DNA of 64,000 nucleotides from CAVXEH01 sp963805645. GTDB taxonomy: Bacteria; Chloroflexota; Limnocylindria; QHBO01. The notes under the pieces are model-generated. The model did no database searches, was not told the DNA's origin, and worked only from the letters and a program-made list of their open reading frames with translations. Below are positions 1 through 7,449 of the stretch, one piece after another. The stretch covers positions 310,001 through 374,000 of the forward strand of contig CAWDVA010000007.1 of assembly GCA_963805645.1 (NCBI GenBank), read 5' to 3'. Position numbers and translations under genes: made by a program. Numbering within the stretch: the first letter of the stretch is position 1; each line of letters begins with the position of its first letter.

Positions 1-775
1 TCACCGGGAAGACCGGCAGGACCCGGTCGGTGACGGCGGTGAGTGCGCTGATGAGCGGGATCGGCATGTTCAGCGCGAGCCGGCGCTTGCCGGTGACCCG
101 CATGACGGCGTCCACGATCTGGCGATAGGTCAGGTACGCGGGACCGCCCAGCTCGTAGGTGCGACCCGCGTGCTCGGGCTCGCTCAACGAGCGCTCGATG
201 CCGATGGCCAGGTCGTCCACGGCGAGCGGCTGGAAGCGCGCGGAACCGTCACCCGGGATGGCAACCACGCCGGGCGACCACCACGTGAGGGTTGTGACGA
301 TCAGGGAGAAGAAGCCGTCCCCCTCGCCGAACAGGAGCGACGGCCGCAGGATGACCCAGTCAAGGCCCGAGCTGCGCACGATCTGCTCCCCCTGCCACTT
401 GCTCCGCAGGTACTCGAGTCCCGGGTCGTCCACTGCGCCCAGGACGGACAGGTGGACCAGCCGGCGCACGCCCGCCGCGCCCGCCGCATCGACCACGTGG
501 CGAACGCCCATGACGTTCGTGCGCTCGAAGGTGCGTCCACGCCCCTGGCGCGGGATCGCCACCAGGTGAACCACGGCATCGGCACCGTCCAACGCTGCCG
601 CGAGGCCCGAACCGCTCTCCACGTCCGCCTGGAAGGCGCGCACCGGCCCTTCCGGCCACCCGGGCAGCCGTCCCCCGCTCTGCGACACGGCCCGCACGGT
701 GTGCCCGGTGTCGAGGAGATGTGCGACGAGGTGACGCCCGACGAACCCGGTGGCCCCAACAACCGCGACGTCCAT
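1..775 (-). CDS. NAD(P)-binding epimerase/NmrA-like protein, 3'-truncated by window edge
   Basis: The minus-strand frame is open from an ATG at 775 to the left edge, so at least 258 residues are present and the C-terminus is missing. The N-terminus carries a Rossmann motif (VVGATGFVGRHLVAHLL, GxxGxxG). Further on come VVHLVAIPRQGRG and the segment EYLRSKWQGEQIV, resembling the YxxxK region of atypical short-chain dehydrogenases such as the NDUFA9/complex-I-assembly-like group. The start is supported by a GGGAGG Shine-Dalgarno about 8 nt upstream. It is divergent from the ABC exporter at 975. Exact substrate cannot be told; a nucleotide-sugar epimerase or a quinone/NADPH sensor remain possible. 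Confidence 0.8.
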   Translation of the reverse strand, partial: MDVAVVGATGFVGRHLVAHLLDTGHTVRAVSQSGGRLPGWPEGPVRAFQADVESGSGLAAALDGADAVVHLVAIPRQGRGRTFERTNVMGVRHVVDAAGAAGVRRLVHLSVLGAVDDPGLEYLRSKWQGEQIVRSSGLDWVILRPSLLFGEGDGFFSLIVTTLTWWSPGVVAIPGDGSARFQPLAVDDLAIGIERSLSEPEHAGRTYELGGPAYLTYRQIVDAVMRVTGKRRLALNMPIPLISALTAVTDRVLPVFPV

Positions 776-820
776 GTGTCACCGCCTCCCTTCATGGCAG
801 CGTCCATGCGCTGACCCTAT

Positions 821-848
821 AAACATGCTACTACCCTAGCGCATGTTT
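821..848. promoter_or_regulatory. Perfect 8-bp inverted repeat between divergent genes
   Basis: AAACATGC (821-828) and GCATGTTT (841-848) form a perfect inverted repeat with a 12-nt spacer. It lies in the 199-bp gap between the epimerase start (775, minus) and the exporter start (975, plus). The 20-nt centre-to-centre distance is about two helical turns, as expected for an operator bound by a dimer. No regulator is encoded next to it, so operator function is an inference. Confidence 0.4.
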
Positions 849-974
849 GTCACCTTCCCAGCCGGCACCCGCGCGAGATACGGGCGCAAGGCCGGCGCAG
901 ATGACCCCGATCGGCATCCTGAGCGGACCGCACCCTGACGGGGATCGTCAGCCATCGGTAGAATCATCGGTCCC

Positions 975-1913
975 ATGCCCGCGACGTCCGACGAATCGCT
1001 CGTCCACGCCCACAGCCTGACCAAGCGCTTCGGTGGCTTCACCGCGGTGGACGCCGTCGATTTCGACGTGCCCTTCGGCAAGGCGTTCGGCTTCCTGGGG
1101 CCCAACGGGGCAGGGAAGACCTCGACGATGCGGATGATCGCCTGCGCGTCGCCGGTGACCGACGGCGATCTGACGGTCATCGGCATGGATCCGCGTACCC
1201 AGGCCCGCCAGATCAAGGCGCGCCTCGGGGTCGTGCCCCAGATCGACAACCTCGACCAGGAGCTCACCGTCCGCGAGAACCTGGAGATGTACGCTCGCTA
1301 CTTCGACATCCCGCGCCCGGTGGCGCGGGCCCGGGCCAGCGAGCTGCTCGAGTTCGTCCAGCTCGCCGAGCGGGCCACGGACCAGGTCGAGCCGCTCTCC
1401 GGGGGCATGAAGCGGCGCCTGACCATCGCCCGGGCGCTCATCAACGAGCCGGAGCTGATCATCCTCGACGAACCGACCACCGGGCTCGATCCGCAGGCGC
1501 GCCACCTGCTCTGGGAGCGGCTGTACCAGCTCAAGCGCCGCGGCGCGACGCTGATCATCACCACCCACTACATGGACGAGGCGGAGCAGCTCTGCGACCG
1601 GCTGGTGGTGATGGACAAGGCGAAGATCGTGGCCGAGGGCTCCCCCCGCGAGCTGATCGACCGCTACAGCACCCGGGAGGTGCTCGAGCTGCGCCTGCCC
1701 GATGCCACGCGGGACGCGCTGGACGGGCGGCTCGACGGCCTGGCCGACCGCGTGGAGCACCTGCCGGACCGGCTCCTCCTGTACACCGATGACGGCGAGC
1801 GCTCGCTCGACGAGGTCCATCGCCGCGAGATCGCCGTCGAGAGCGCGCTCGTTCGCCGATCAACGCTCGAGGACGTCTTCCTGCGCCTGACGGGGCGCAC
1901 CCTGGTCGAATGA
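975..1913 (+). CDS. ABC-2 type exporter ATP-binding protein (DrrA/NodI-like)
   Basis: 312-aa ABC ATPase. Visible motifs are Walker A GPNGAGKT (about residues 45-52), signature LSGGM, Walker B LIILDEPT and the switch histidine in ITTHYMDEAEQ. The C-terminal ~80 residues are the extension typical of DrrA/NodI-type export ATPases. Its stop overlaps the start of the next permease gene by 4 bp (ATGA), so ATPase and two permeases are translationally linked. The family exports antibiotics, lipids or polysaccharides; the substrate is not deducible here. Confidence 0.93.
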   Translation: MPATSDESLVHAHSLTKRFGGFTAVDAVDFDVPFGKAFGFLGPNGAGKTSTMRMIACASPVTDGDLTVIGMDPRTQARQIKARLGVVPQIDNLDQELTVRENLEMYARYFDIPRPVARARASELLEFVQLAERATDQVEPLSGGMKRRLTIARALINEPELIILDEPTTGLDPQARHLLWERLYQLKRRGATLIITTHYMDEAEQLCDRLVVMDKAKIVAEGSPRELIDRYSTREVLELRLPDATRDALDGRLDGLADRVEHLPDRLLLYTDDGERSLDEVHRREIAVESALVRRSTLEDVFLRLTGRTLVE

Positions 1914-2695
1914 CCGCGCTCGCCCGGCCCACCCTCCACGTCTTCCAGCGCAACTTCCTCGTCTACAAGCGCGTGTGGCATCGGAGCATGTTCTTCGGCT
2001 TCCTGCAGCCGTTCATGTTCCTGACCGCCATGGGGCTGGGGCTGAGCCAGCTGATCGGGGCGAACTCGACGCAGGCGCTCGGCGGCGTCACGTACACCGC
2101 CTTCCTGGGTCCGGGGCTGATGGCCGCCATGGCCATGCAGACCTCGACCTTCGAGTCGACCTACCCGATCATGAACAAGATCATGTGGGGACGGAACTAC
2201 GAGGCCATGCTGGCCACGCCCCTCCGGACCCGCCACCTGCTCCTGGGCGAGCTCTCGTGGATCAGCTTCCGCGTCCTCACGCTGGCCGTCGTCTTCATGG
2301 TCGTCCTGGCCATCTTCGGCATCGTCCGCACGCCGCTCGCCCTGCTGGCCATCCCGGTCGCCGTTCTCACCGGCCTTGGCTTCTCCAGCAGCATCATGGC
2401 CTTCACCGCGCGGCAGAAGCGCAACGACACCGGGTTCACCTGGCTCTTCCGGTTCGTCATCAACCCGCTCTTCTTCCTGTCGGGGACGTTCTTCCCCCTG
2501 AGCGCGATCTCCGGACCGGTCCAGGCGATCGCCTGGGCGACGCCGCTCTACCACGGGGTGGAGCTGATCCGTGGGCTGGTCCTCAACCGGCTCGACCTGG
2601 CCACCGCGCCGTGGCACCTGCTCTACCTGGTCGCCTTCGCCGCCATCGGCCTGTGGCTGGCGGACATGAGCTTCTACCGACGGTTGGCGGTCTGA
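1910..2695 (+). CDS. ABC-2 type permease (first of pair)
   Basis: 261 aa with about six hydrophobic segments and the ABC-2 family hallmark near the C-terminus (FFLSGTFFPLSAISGPVQ followed by TPLYHGVELIRGL). It begins within the last codon of the ATPase gene and is followed after 2 bp by a second, related permease. It probably forms half of a heterodimeric transmembrane channel. NodJ/DrrB-like by motif; no substrate assignment. Confidence 0.9.
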   Translation: MTALARPTLHVFQRNFLVYKRVWHRSMFFGFLQPFMFLTAMGLGLSQLIGANSTQALGGVTYTAFLGPGLMAAMAMQTSTFESTYPIMNKIMWGRNYEAMLATPLRTRHLLLGELSWISFRVLTLAVVFMVVLAIFGIVRTPLALLAIPVAVLTGLGFSSSIMAFTARQKRNDTGFTWLFRFVINPLFFLSGTFFPLSAISGPVQAIAWATPLYHGVELIRGLVLNRLDLATAPWHLLYLVAFAAIGLWLADMSFYRRLAV

Positions 2696-2697
2696 GC

Positions 2698-3522
2698 ATG
2701 GCCGTGCAGGCACGCATCGATCACGCACCCGGGCCGGTGGCCTCGGCCTTCGCTCAGGTCTGGCGCGCCCGGCGCCTGGTCGAGCGCAACATCATGGTCT
2801 ATCGCCACCAGTGGATCGTCATCGTTTCCGGCATCTTCGAGCCGGTCCTCTACCTCCTCGGCATTGGGCTGGGAGTCGGCGGCTTCATCGACGGCGTCAA
2901 GCTGGCCGACGGCCGATTCGTCTCCTATGCCGCATACGTCGCGCCGGCCCTGCTCGCCACCGCGGCCATGAACGGCGCCGTCATGGAGACGATCTTCAAC
3001 GTCTTCTTCAAGCTCAACTACGCCAAGACCTACGATGGGATCCTGGCCACCCCCATGGGCATCAACGAGATCGCCCTGGGCGAGATGCTATGGGCGCTCA
3101 TGCGGGCCGCGCTGTACGCAATCGCGATGCTCGTGATCATGGCCTTCGGCGGCCTGGTGCTCTCGCCGTGGGTCATCCTCACCGTGCCCACCGCGCTCCT
3201 CGTCTCAGCGGCCTTCAGCGCGGCGGGGCTGGCGGGAACCAGCTTCCTGCGCACGGTGCAGGACTTCGACATCCCGATGGGGCTCATCGTGCAGCCCATG
3301 TTCCTGTTCAGCGGGACGTTCTTCCCCATCACGGTCTACCCGCTGCCGATCCAGATCTTCATGCAGGCAACGCCGCTCTATCACTCGATCAGCCTGATTC
3401 GCGGGCTCGCCACAGGGATCCTGGGCGGGCAGCAGGCGTGGGACCTGGTCTATCTCGTGGCCTTCTTCGCGGCGGCCATGTGGCTCGCCACCTACCAGAT
3501 GGGACGCAAGCTCATCAAGTAG
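2698..3522 (+). CDS. ABC-2 type permease (second of pair)
   Basis: 274-aa paralogue of the preceding permease, starting at ATG 2698 two bases after that gene's stop. It keeps the same signature (LFSGTFFPITVYPLPIQ then TPLYHSISLIRGL), with six predicted membrane spans and a cytoplasmic N-terminal amphipathic stretch. A longer open frame exists upstream, but it runs through the previous gene out of frame and is not used. Its 3' end overlaps the convergent ptsI gene by 8 bp. With the two upstream genes it makes a complete exporter. Confidence 0.9.
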   Translation: MAVQARIDHAPGPVASAFAQVWRARRLVERNIMVYRHQWIVIVSGIFEPVLYLLGIGLGVGGFIDGVKLADGRFVSYAAYVAPALLATAAMNGAVMETIFNVFFKLNYAKTYDGILATPMGINEIALGEMLWALMRAALYAIAMLVIMAFGGLVLSPWVILTVPTALLVSAAFSAAGLAGTSFLRTVQDFDIPMGLIVQPMFLFSGTFFPITVYPLPIQIFMQATPLYHSISLIRGLATGILGGQQAWDLVYLVAFFAAAMWLATYQMGRKLIK

Positions 3523-5209
3523 CCGGCGCAGCGCCCCGGAGCTCGTCGAAGATCGCCCGCGCATCGCCCGCTCGCTCGACGGCCATGGCCCGCGCCACGG
3601 CATCGGCGAGTTGCTCCCGGGTTGCCGAGGCGACAGCCCGCTTGACCCCGCCGAAAGCGCCGGCGTCCATCGACAGCTCATCGATCCCGAGGCCCGCCAG
3701 GGCCATGGCACCCGAGGGATCACCGGCCATCTCGCCGCAGACCGCGACCGGAATGCCATGGGCGTGGCCCCCTTCCACCACCTGGCGGATGGTCCGCAGC
3801 ACCGCGGGATGCATGGGGTCCTGGCGATCGGCCAGCGCCGGGTTGGTGCGGTCGGCGGCGAGCAGGTACTGGGTCAGATCGTTGGTCCCGATGCTGAAGA
3901 AGTCCACTTCCGGCGCCACGAGGTCCGCGATGAGCGCCACCGAGGGGATCTCCACCATGATCCCGACGCTCGGCCTCACGCTGAGCTCGCGACCGGCCGA
4001 CGCCATGCCGACGAGCTCGTGGAGCCGATGGACATCGGCGAGGTCCGCGACCATGGGCGCCATGATCCACGGCACCCGCCCGGTCCTCTCGCCGGCGGCG
4101 AGGATGGCCCGCAGCTGGGTGACGATCAGGTCGGTGTGCCCGGCATCCGCCAGACGCAGGGCCCGCACGCCAAGGAACGGGTTCTCCTCCGGGGGGAGCG
4201 GCAGGTATGGCAGCCCCTTGTCGCCGCCGAGGTCGATGAGCCGGATGACGACGGGCCGTTCGCCGAACGCGGAGAGGACCGACGCGTAGGCGGCAGTCTG
4301 GGTGGCCTCGTCCGGCGCGGTCGCGCGTCCCATGAACATGAACTCGGTTCGGAACAGGCCAACACCCTCCGCACCGGCCTCGATCGCCCGCGCGGACTCG
4401 TCCGGACCGCCGATGTTGGCGGCGATCATGATCCGTTGGCCGTTGGCGGTTGCCAGCGGCCGGTCGTGCATCGCCGCATCCGCGGCACGGCGCTCTGCGT
4501 CGGCGGCGGCCCGCCCGTCGATATCGGCTCGCTGTGCGGCGTCCGGCTCCACGAAGACCTCCCCGCGCTCGCCGTCCACGGCGATCTGCGTCGCTCCCTC
4601 GACGGCGGCGAGAAGGCCGGCGGTGCCGACCACGGCCGGGATCTCAAGCGCCCGGGCCAGGATGGCGGCGTGCGCCGTCCGCGACCCGGCCTCGAGGGCG
4701 ATGCCCGCCAGCAGGGCCGGGTCCAGCTCGGCGGTCACCGATGGCGGCAGGTCGACGGCCACCGCGATCGAGCGCCTGTCGAGACTGGGTGGCTCCTCCC
4801 CGCGCATGATCCGCGCGATGCGCGCGGCCACGTCGCGCACGTCGGCGGCGCGGGCGGCGAGGAGCTCGTCGTCGATGGCCGCGAGCACGTCTGCGGCCTG
4901 GTCCCCGGCGGCCAGGATCGCACTGTCCGCGGGAGTCCCCTCGGCTTCGAGCACGGCCGCGACGTCGAGGAGCTCGGGATCCGAGGCCATCATGGCCTGG
5001 GCCTCGAAGATCTCCGCCTCCTCGTTCCGCCCCACCGCCTGCAGACGCGCGGAGAGCCCGTTGAGCTCGACCGCGGCACGCTTCGAGGACTCGGCCAGCC
5101 CATGCACCAGGGTTCCGGCGGCACGGGCGACCGGCTCGGGCGCTCGCCACGGCGGCGCGATTGCCACGCCCGGCGCGGCAGCGACGCCGCGCAGCGTGCT
5201 CCCGCTCAT
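3515..5209 (-). CDS. ptsI: PTS enzyme I (phosphoenolpyruvate-protein phosphotransferase)
   Basis: 564 aa, the normal enzyme I length. The N-terminal phosphohistidine domain has GSRTAHAAILAR, placing the active His at about residue 180. The C-terminal PEP-binding barrel shows GVGLFRTEFMFM, LGGDKGLPYLP, the SIGTNDLTQYLLAADR loop and VCGEMAGDP with the catalytic Cys at about 491. It transfers phosphate from PEP to HPr in the cytosol. It overlaps ptsH by 4 bp (ptsH is upstream), so the two form one operon. No EII sugar permease is visible nearby, so the pair may serve distant EII genes or a regulatory PTS. Confidence 0.95.
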   Translation of the reverse strand: MSGSTLRGVAAAPGVAIAPPWRAPEPVARAAGTLVHGLAESSKRAAVELNGLSARLQAVGRNEEAEIFEAQAMMASDPELLDVAAVLEAEGTPADSAILAAGDQAADVLAAIDDELLAARAADVRDVAARIARIMRGEEPPSLDRRSIAVAVDLPPSVTAELDPALLAGIALEAGSRTAHAAILARALEIPAVVGTAGLLAAVEGATQIAVDGERGEVFVEPDAAQRADIDGRAAADAERRAADAAMHDRPLATANGQRIMIAANIGGPDESARAIEAGAEGVGLFRTEFMFMGRATAPDEATQTAAYASVLSAFGERPVVIRLIDLGGDKGLPYLPLPPEENPFLGVRALRLADAGHTDLIVTQLRAILAAGERTGRVPWIMAPMVADLADVHRLHELVGMASAGRELSVRPSVGIMVEIPSVALIADLVAPEVDFFSIGTNDLTQYLLAADRTNPALADRQDPMHPAVLRTIRQVVEGGHAHGIPVAVCGEMAGDPSGAMALAGLGIDELSMDAGAFGGVKRAVASATREQLADAVARAMAVERAGDARAIFDELRGAAPAT

Positions 5210-5496
5210 GCCTGTTCGACCGGCTCCCCGAGCCCCGACTGGACCATCTCGACCAGCGTGCGCACTGCCTGATCCGCGTCCTCGCCTTCGGCGACGATGC
5301 GAATCGTGTGACCCTGGACCACGGCCAGGCCCAGGACACCCAGGACGCTCTTCGCGCTCCCGGTCTTGTCCGGGTTGCGCGTCAGATTCGTCACGCGCAC
5401 ATCGGACGCGAATCCCGCGGCCGCCTTGACAAACGTGGCCGCCGGACGCGCATGCAGGCCCGACGGGTTCCGGACTTCTACGGTCGCCTCAGCCAT
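5206..5496 (-). CDS. ptsH: PTS phosphocarrier HPr
   Basis: 96-aa HPr-fold protein. The phosphorylated histidine is His15 in NPSGLHARPA. The regulatory-serine motif is present as SAKSVLGVLGL (Ser50, equivalent to Ser46 of Gram-positive HPr), leaving room for HPr kinase control. It accepts phosphate from enzyme I, encoded immediately downstream with a 4-bp overlap. A short C-terminal tail follows the core fold. Confidence 0.95.
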   Translation of the reverse strand: MAEATVEVRNPSGLHARPAATFVKAAAGFASDVRVTNLTRNPDKTGSAKSVLGVLGLAVVQGHTIRIVAEGEDADQAVRTLVEMVQSGLGEPVEQA

Positions 5497-5622
5497 CGAC
5501 GTGATTCGTCTCCTCCTCCCCCACCCGTGACGTCCCTGCCGCGTCGCTCTGTGGCGCGGCTGTCAATGTGCGACCGGTGCGCGACCGTGACGCGCACCTC
5601 GCGGGGCCGCTCTCGAATCGTG

Positions 5623-5991
5623 TCAGCGTCGTTCGGCGGATCCTCCCCGGCCGGTGCCCTGGATCCGAGCCCGACGGCGCCACCACGCGAACGCGAGCGT
5701 CAGCGCAAGCCAGGCGACACCGGCCGCCGCACCGACGAGGAGGGCCGTCTGGGCCCCCTTCCCCCAGACCACGGAAAAGGCCAGGAGGAAGACCGCGGCC
5801 GCCCCACCGAAGACCATCCACGTGCCCCGGCCACCGAGCAGCCGCGCGGGGTCGGACGATCGCTGGACGGTCGCGCGACGAGCGCGCTGCCGTTCCGCGC
5901 GCACCTTGGCCGCTCCGCTGAGCGCCGGCGGTGCGTACGGATCCTGGTTCTTCGTCATGCGCTGGTAGGCGCGACGTTCCGCACGGGACAT
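5623..5991 (-). CDS. Small two-TM membrane protein, unknown function
   Basis: 122 aa. A basic, Arg/Ala-rich cytoplasmic N-terminus (residues 1-55) precedes two hydrophobic segments (about 57-76 and 82-103), and the C-terminus is Arg-rich. No recognised domain. It sits upstream of ptsH on the same strand with a 126-bp gap. A second possible start lies at 5958 (MTKNQDPYAPP). Function not inferred. Confidence 0.6.
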   Translation of the reverse strand: MSRAERRAYQRMTKNQDPYAPPALSGAAKVRAERQRARRATVQRSSDPARLLGGRGTWMVFGGAAAVFLLAFSVVWGKGAQTALLVGAAAGVAWLALTLAFAWWRRRARIQGTGRGGSAERR

Positions 5992-6004
5992 GGCGCTGGT
6001 GAGT

Positions 6005-7375
6005 CTAGCGGCTCTCGCCGGCCTCGTCGCGCTGCGGCGGACGCCGGCGCCCGGTCGATCCCAGCGCGCTGGCGGCGTCCTCCACCTTCAGCTGCACCGA
6101 GTCGGCGCCGAAGAGCGCGGTCAGGATCCAGTCGATGGCCACCCGCACCTTGCGGTTGATGCCCGGAACCCGCGACCAGTAGTAGCCGCGCCACATGAAC
6201 CAGGCCAGCCAGCCGCGCACCCGGATCCCGAAAACCACCCCGACGCCGGTGTGGTGGCCGATGGAGGCCAGCGTGCCCAGCGTCTCGTAGCGGAACGGGG
6301 CCAGGGCGTGCCCGTCGATGCGGGCGATGATGTTCGACGCCAGCCGTTTCGCCTCGCGCACCGCGTTCTGTGCGGTGGGCGCGAAGGCCGCCCCTTCGGC
6401 CGCATCGACGTTCGGAATGCGCGCGCAGTCGCCGATCGCGAACACCTCGGGGCGGCTGGTCTGCATGGTCGGCGCGGTGGTCACCCGTCCCGCGTGGTCC
6501 ACCTCCACCCCGGACTCGGCGACCGCCGGAGCAGGCCGCACGCCGCCGGTCCAGATCACGGTCCGGGTGGGGATGACCTCGTCCTCGCCAATGGTCACCG
6601 CCGTCTCGGTGACCGCCTTGATGGCCGTGCCCAGCCGGATCTCGTAGCCGCGCTGGGCCAGCCGGCGGCGGGCGTAGGCGCCCATGGACGAGGGGAGATC
6701 GGGCAGGACCTCGTCCTTGAGCTCGACCAGCACCAGCCGGATCTCGTCCTCGGGGATCTTGCGGTAGTAGCGCCGCCGGACGCGATGGGCGAAGTCCTCG
6801 ATCTCCCCCGCGGTCTCCACGCCGGAGCTCCCTCCCCCACCGACGACGAACGTCAGGTCGGCCCGTCGCTGCGCCTCGTCATCCTCGAGCTCGGCGCGCT
6901 CGAACATCTCGATGATCCGGTTCCGCAGGCTGAAGGCGTCGGCGAGGGTCTTCATTCCGGCCGCGTGCTCGGCCAGGCCGGGAATGCCGAAAGTGTGCGT
7001 CACCCCGCCCAGGGCCAGGACCAGGGTGTCGTACTGCAGCCGATGGTGGTCGCCGTCGCCGCCCATCACCCTCACCACGCCCGCCTCGGTATCGATCGCC
7101 TCCACCTCCGCGGTGATGCACCACGTCGACGCGTGGCGAACCATGCCGCGCAGCGGGCTCACCACGTGGCGCGGCTCCAGGCTTCCCGAGCAGACCTCCG
7201 GCAGGAGCGGGGTGAAGAGCAGGAAGTTGTCCCGGCTCACGAGCCAGATCTCGACGTCGGCGCGGTTCCCGAGCTGACGCTCGAGCGCCTGCGCCGTCAT
7301 CGTGCCGGCGAATCCCCCGCCCAGGATCAGGATGCGGTGAGGGGCGCCCGTCGCGGTCGCGGTCATGCGTGTCAT
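6005..7375 (-). CDS. ndh: Type II NADH dehydrogenase (NDH-2), FAD-dependent
   Basis: 456 aa with two dinucleotide-binding folds: RILILGGGFAGTMTAQALE near the N-terminus for FAD, and FVVGGGGSSGVETAGE in the middle for NADH. The FAD-contacting segment VFAIGDCARIPN lies C-terminal. This is the non-proton-pumping NADH:quinone oxidoreductase family. The C-terminal WLAWFMWRGYYWSRVPG region is typical of its amphipathic membrane-anchoring part. Two in-frame ATGs (7375 and 7366) lack a strong Shine-Dalgarno; the longer is given. Divergent from aceE with 74 bp between. Confidence 0.92.
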   Translation of the reverse strand: MTRMTATATGAPHRILILGGGFAGTMTAQALERQLGNRADVEIWLVSRDNFLLFTPLLPEVCSGSLEPRHVVSPLRGMVRHASTWCITAEVEAIDTEAGVVRVMGGDGDHHRLQYDTLVLALGGVTHTFGIPGLAEHAAGMKTLADAFSLRNRIIEMFERAELEDDEAQRRADLTFVVGGGGSSGVETAGEIEDFAHRVRRRYYRKIPEDEIRLVLVELKDEVLPDLPSSMGAYARRRLAQRGYEIRLGTAIKAVTETAVTIGEDEVIPTRTVIWTGGVRPAPAVAESGVEVDHAGRVTTAPTMQTSRPEVFAIGDCARIPNVDAAEGAAFAPTAQNAVREAKRLASNIIARIDGHALAPFRYETLGTLASIGHHTGVGVVFGIRVRGWLAWFMWRGYYWSRVPGINRKVRVAIDWILTALFGADSVQLKVEDAASALGSTGRRRPPQRDEAGESR

Positions 7376-7449
7376 GGTGACAGGAACCGGCCGCGAGCGG
7401 AATCGCGGCGCTTATCCAGGACCCGTGCCGGGCGGCTACCATACGGTCC

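Noticed and set aside
1664..2728. 354-codon minus-strand frame opposite the first exporter
   Set aside because: Antisense shadow of high-GC coding DNA; Glu/Arg/Gly-rich without domains and overlapping three well-supported genes.
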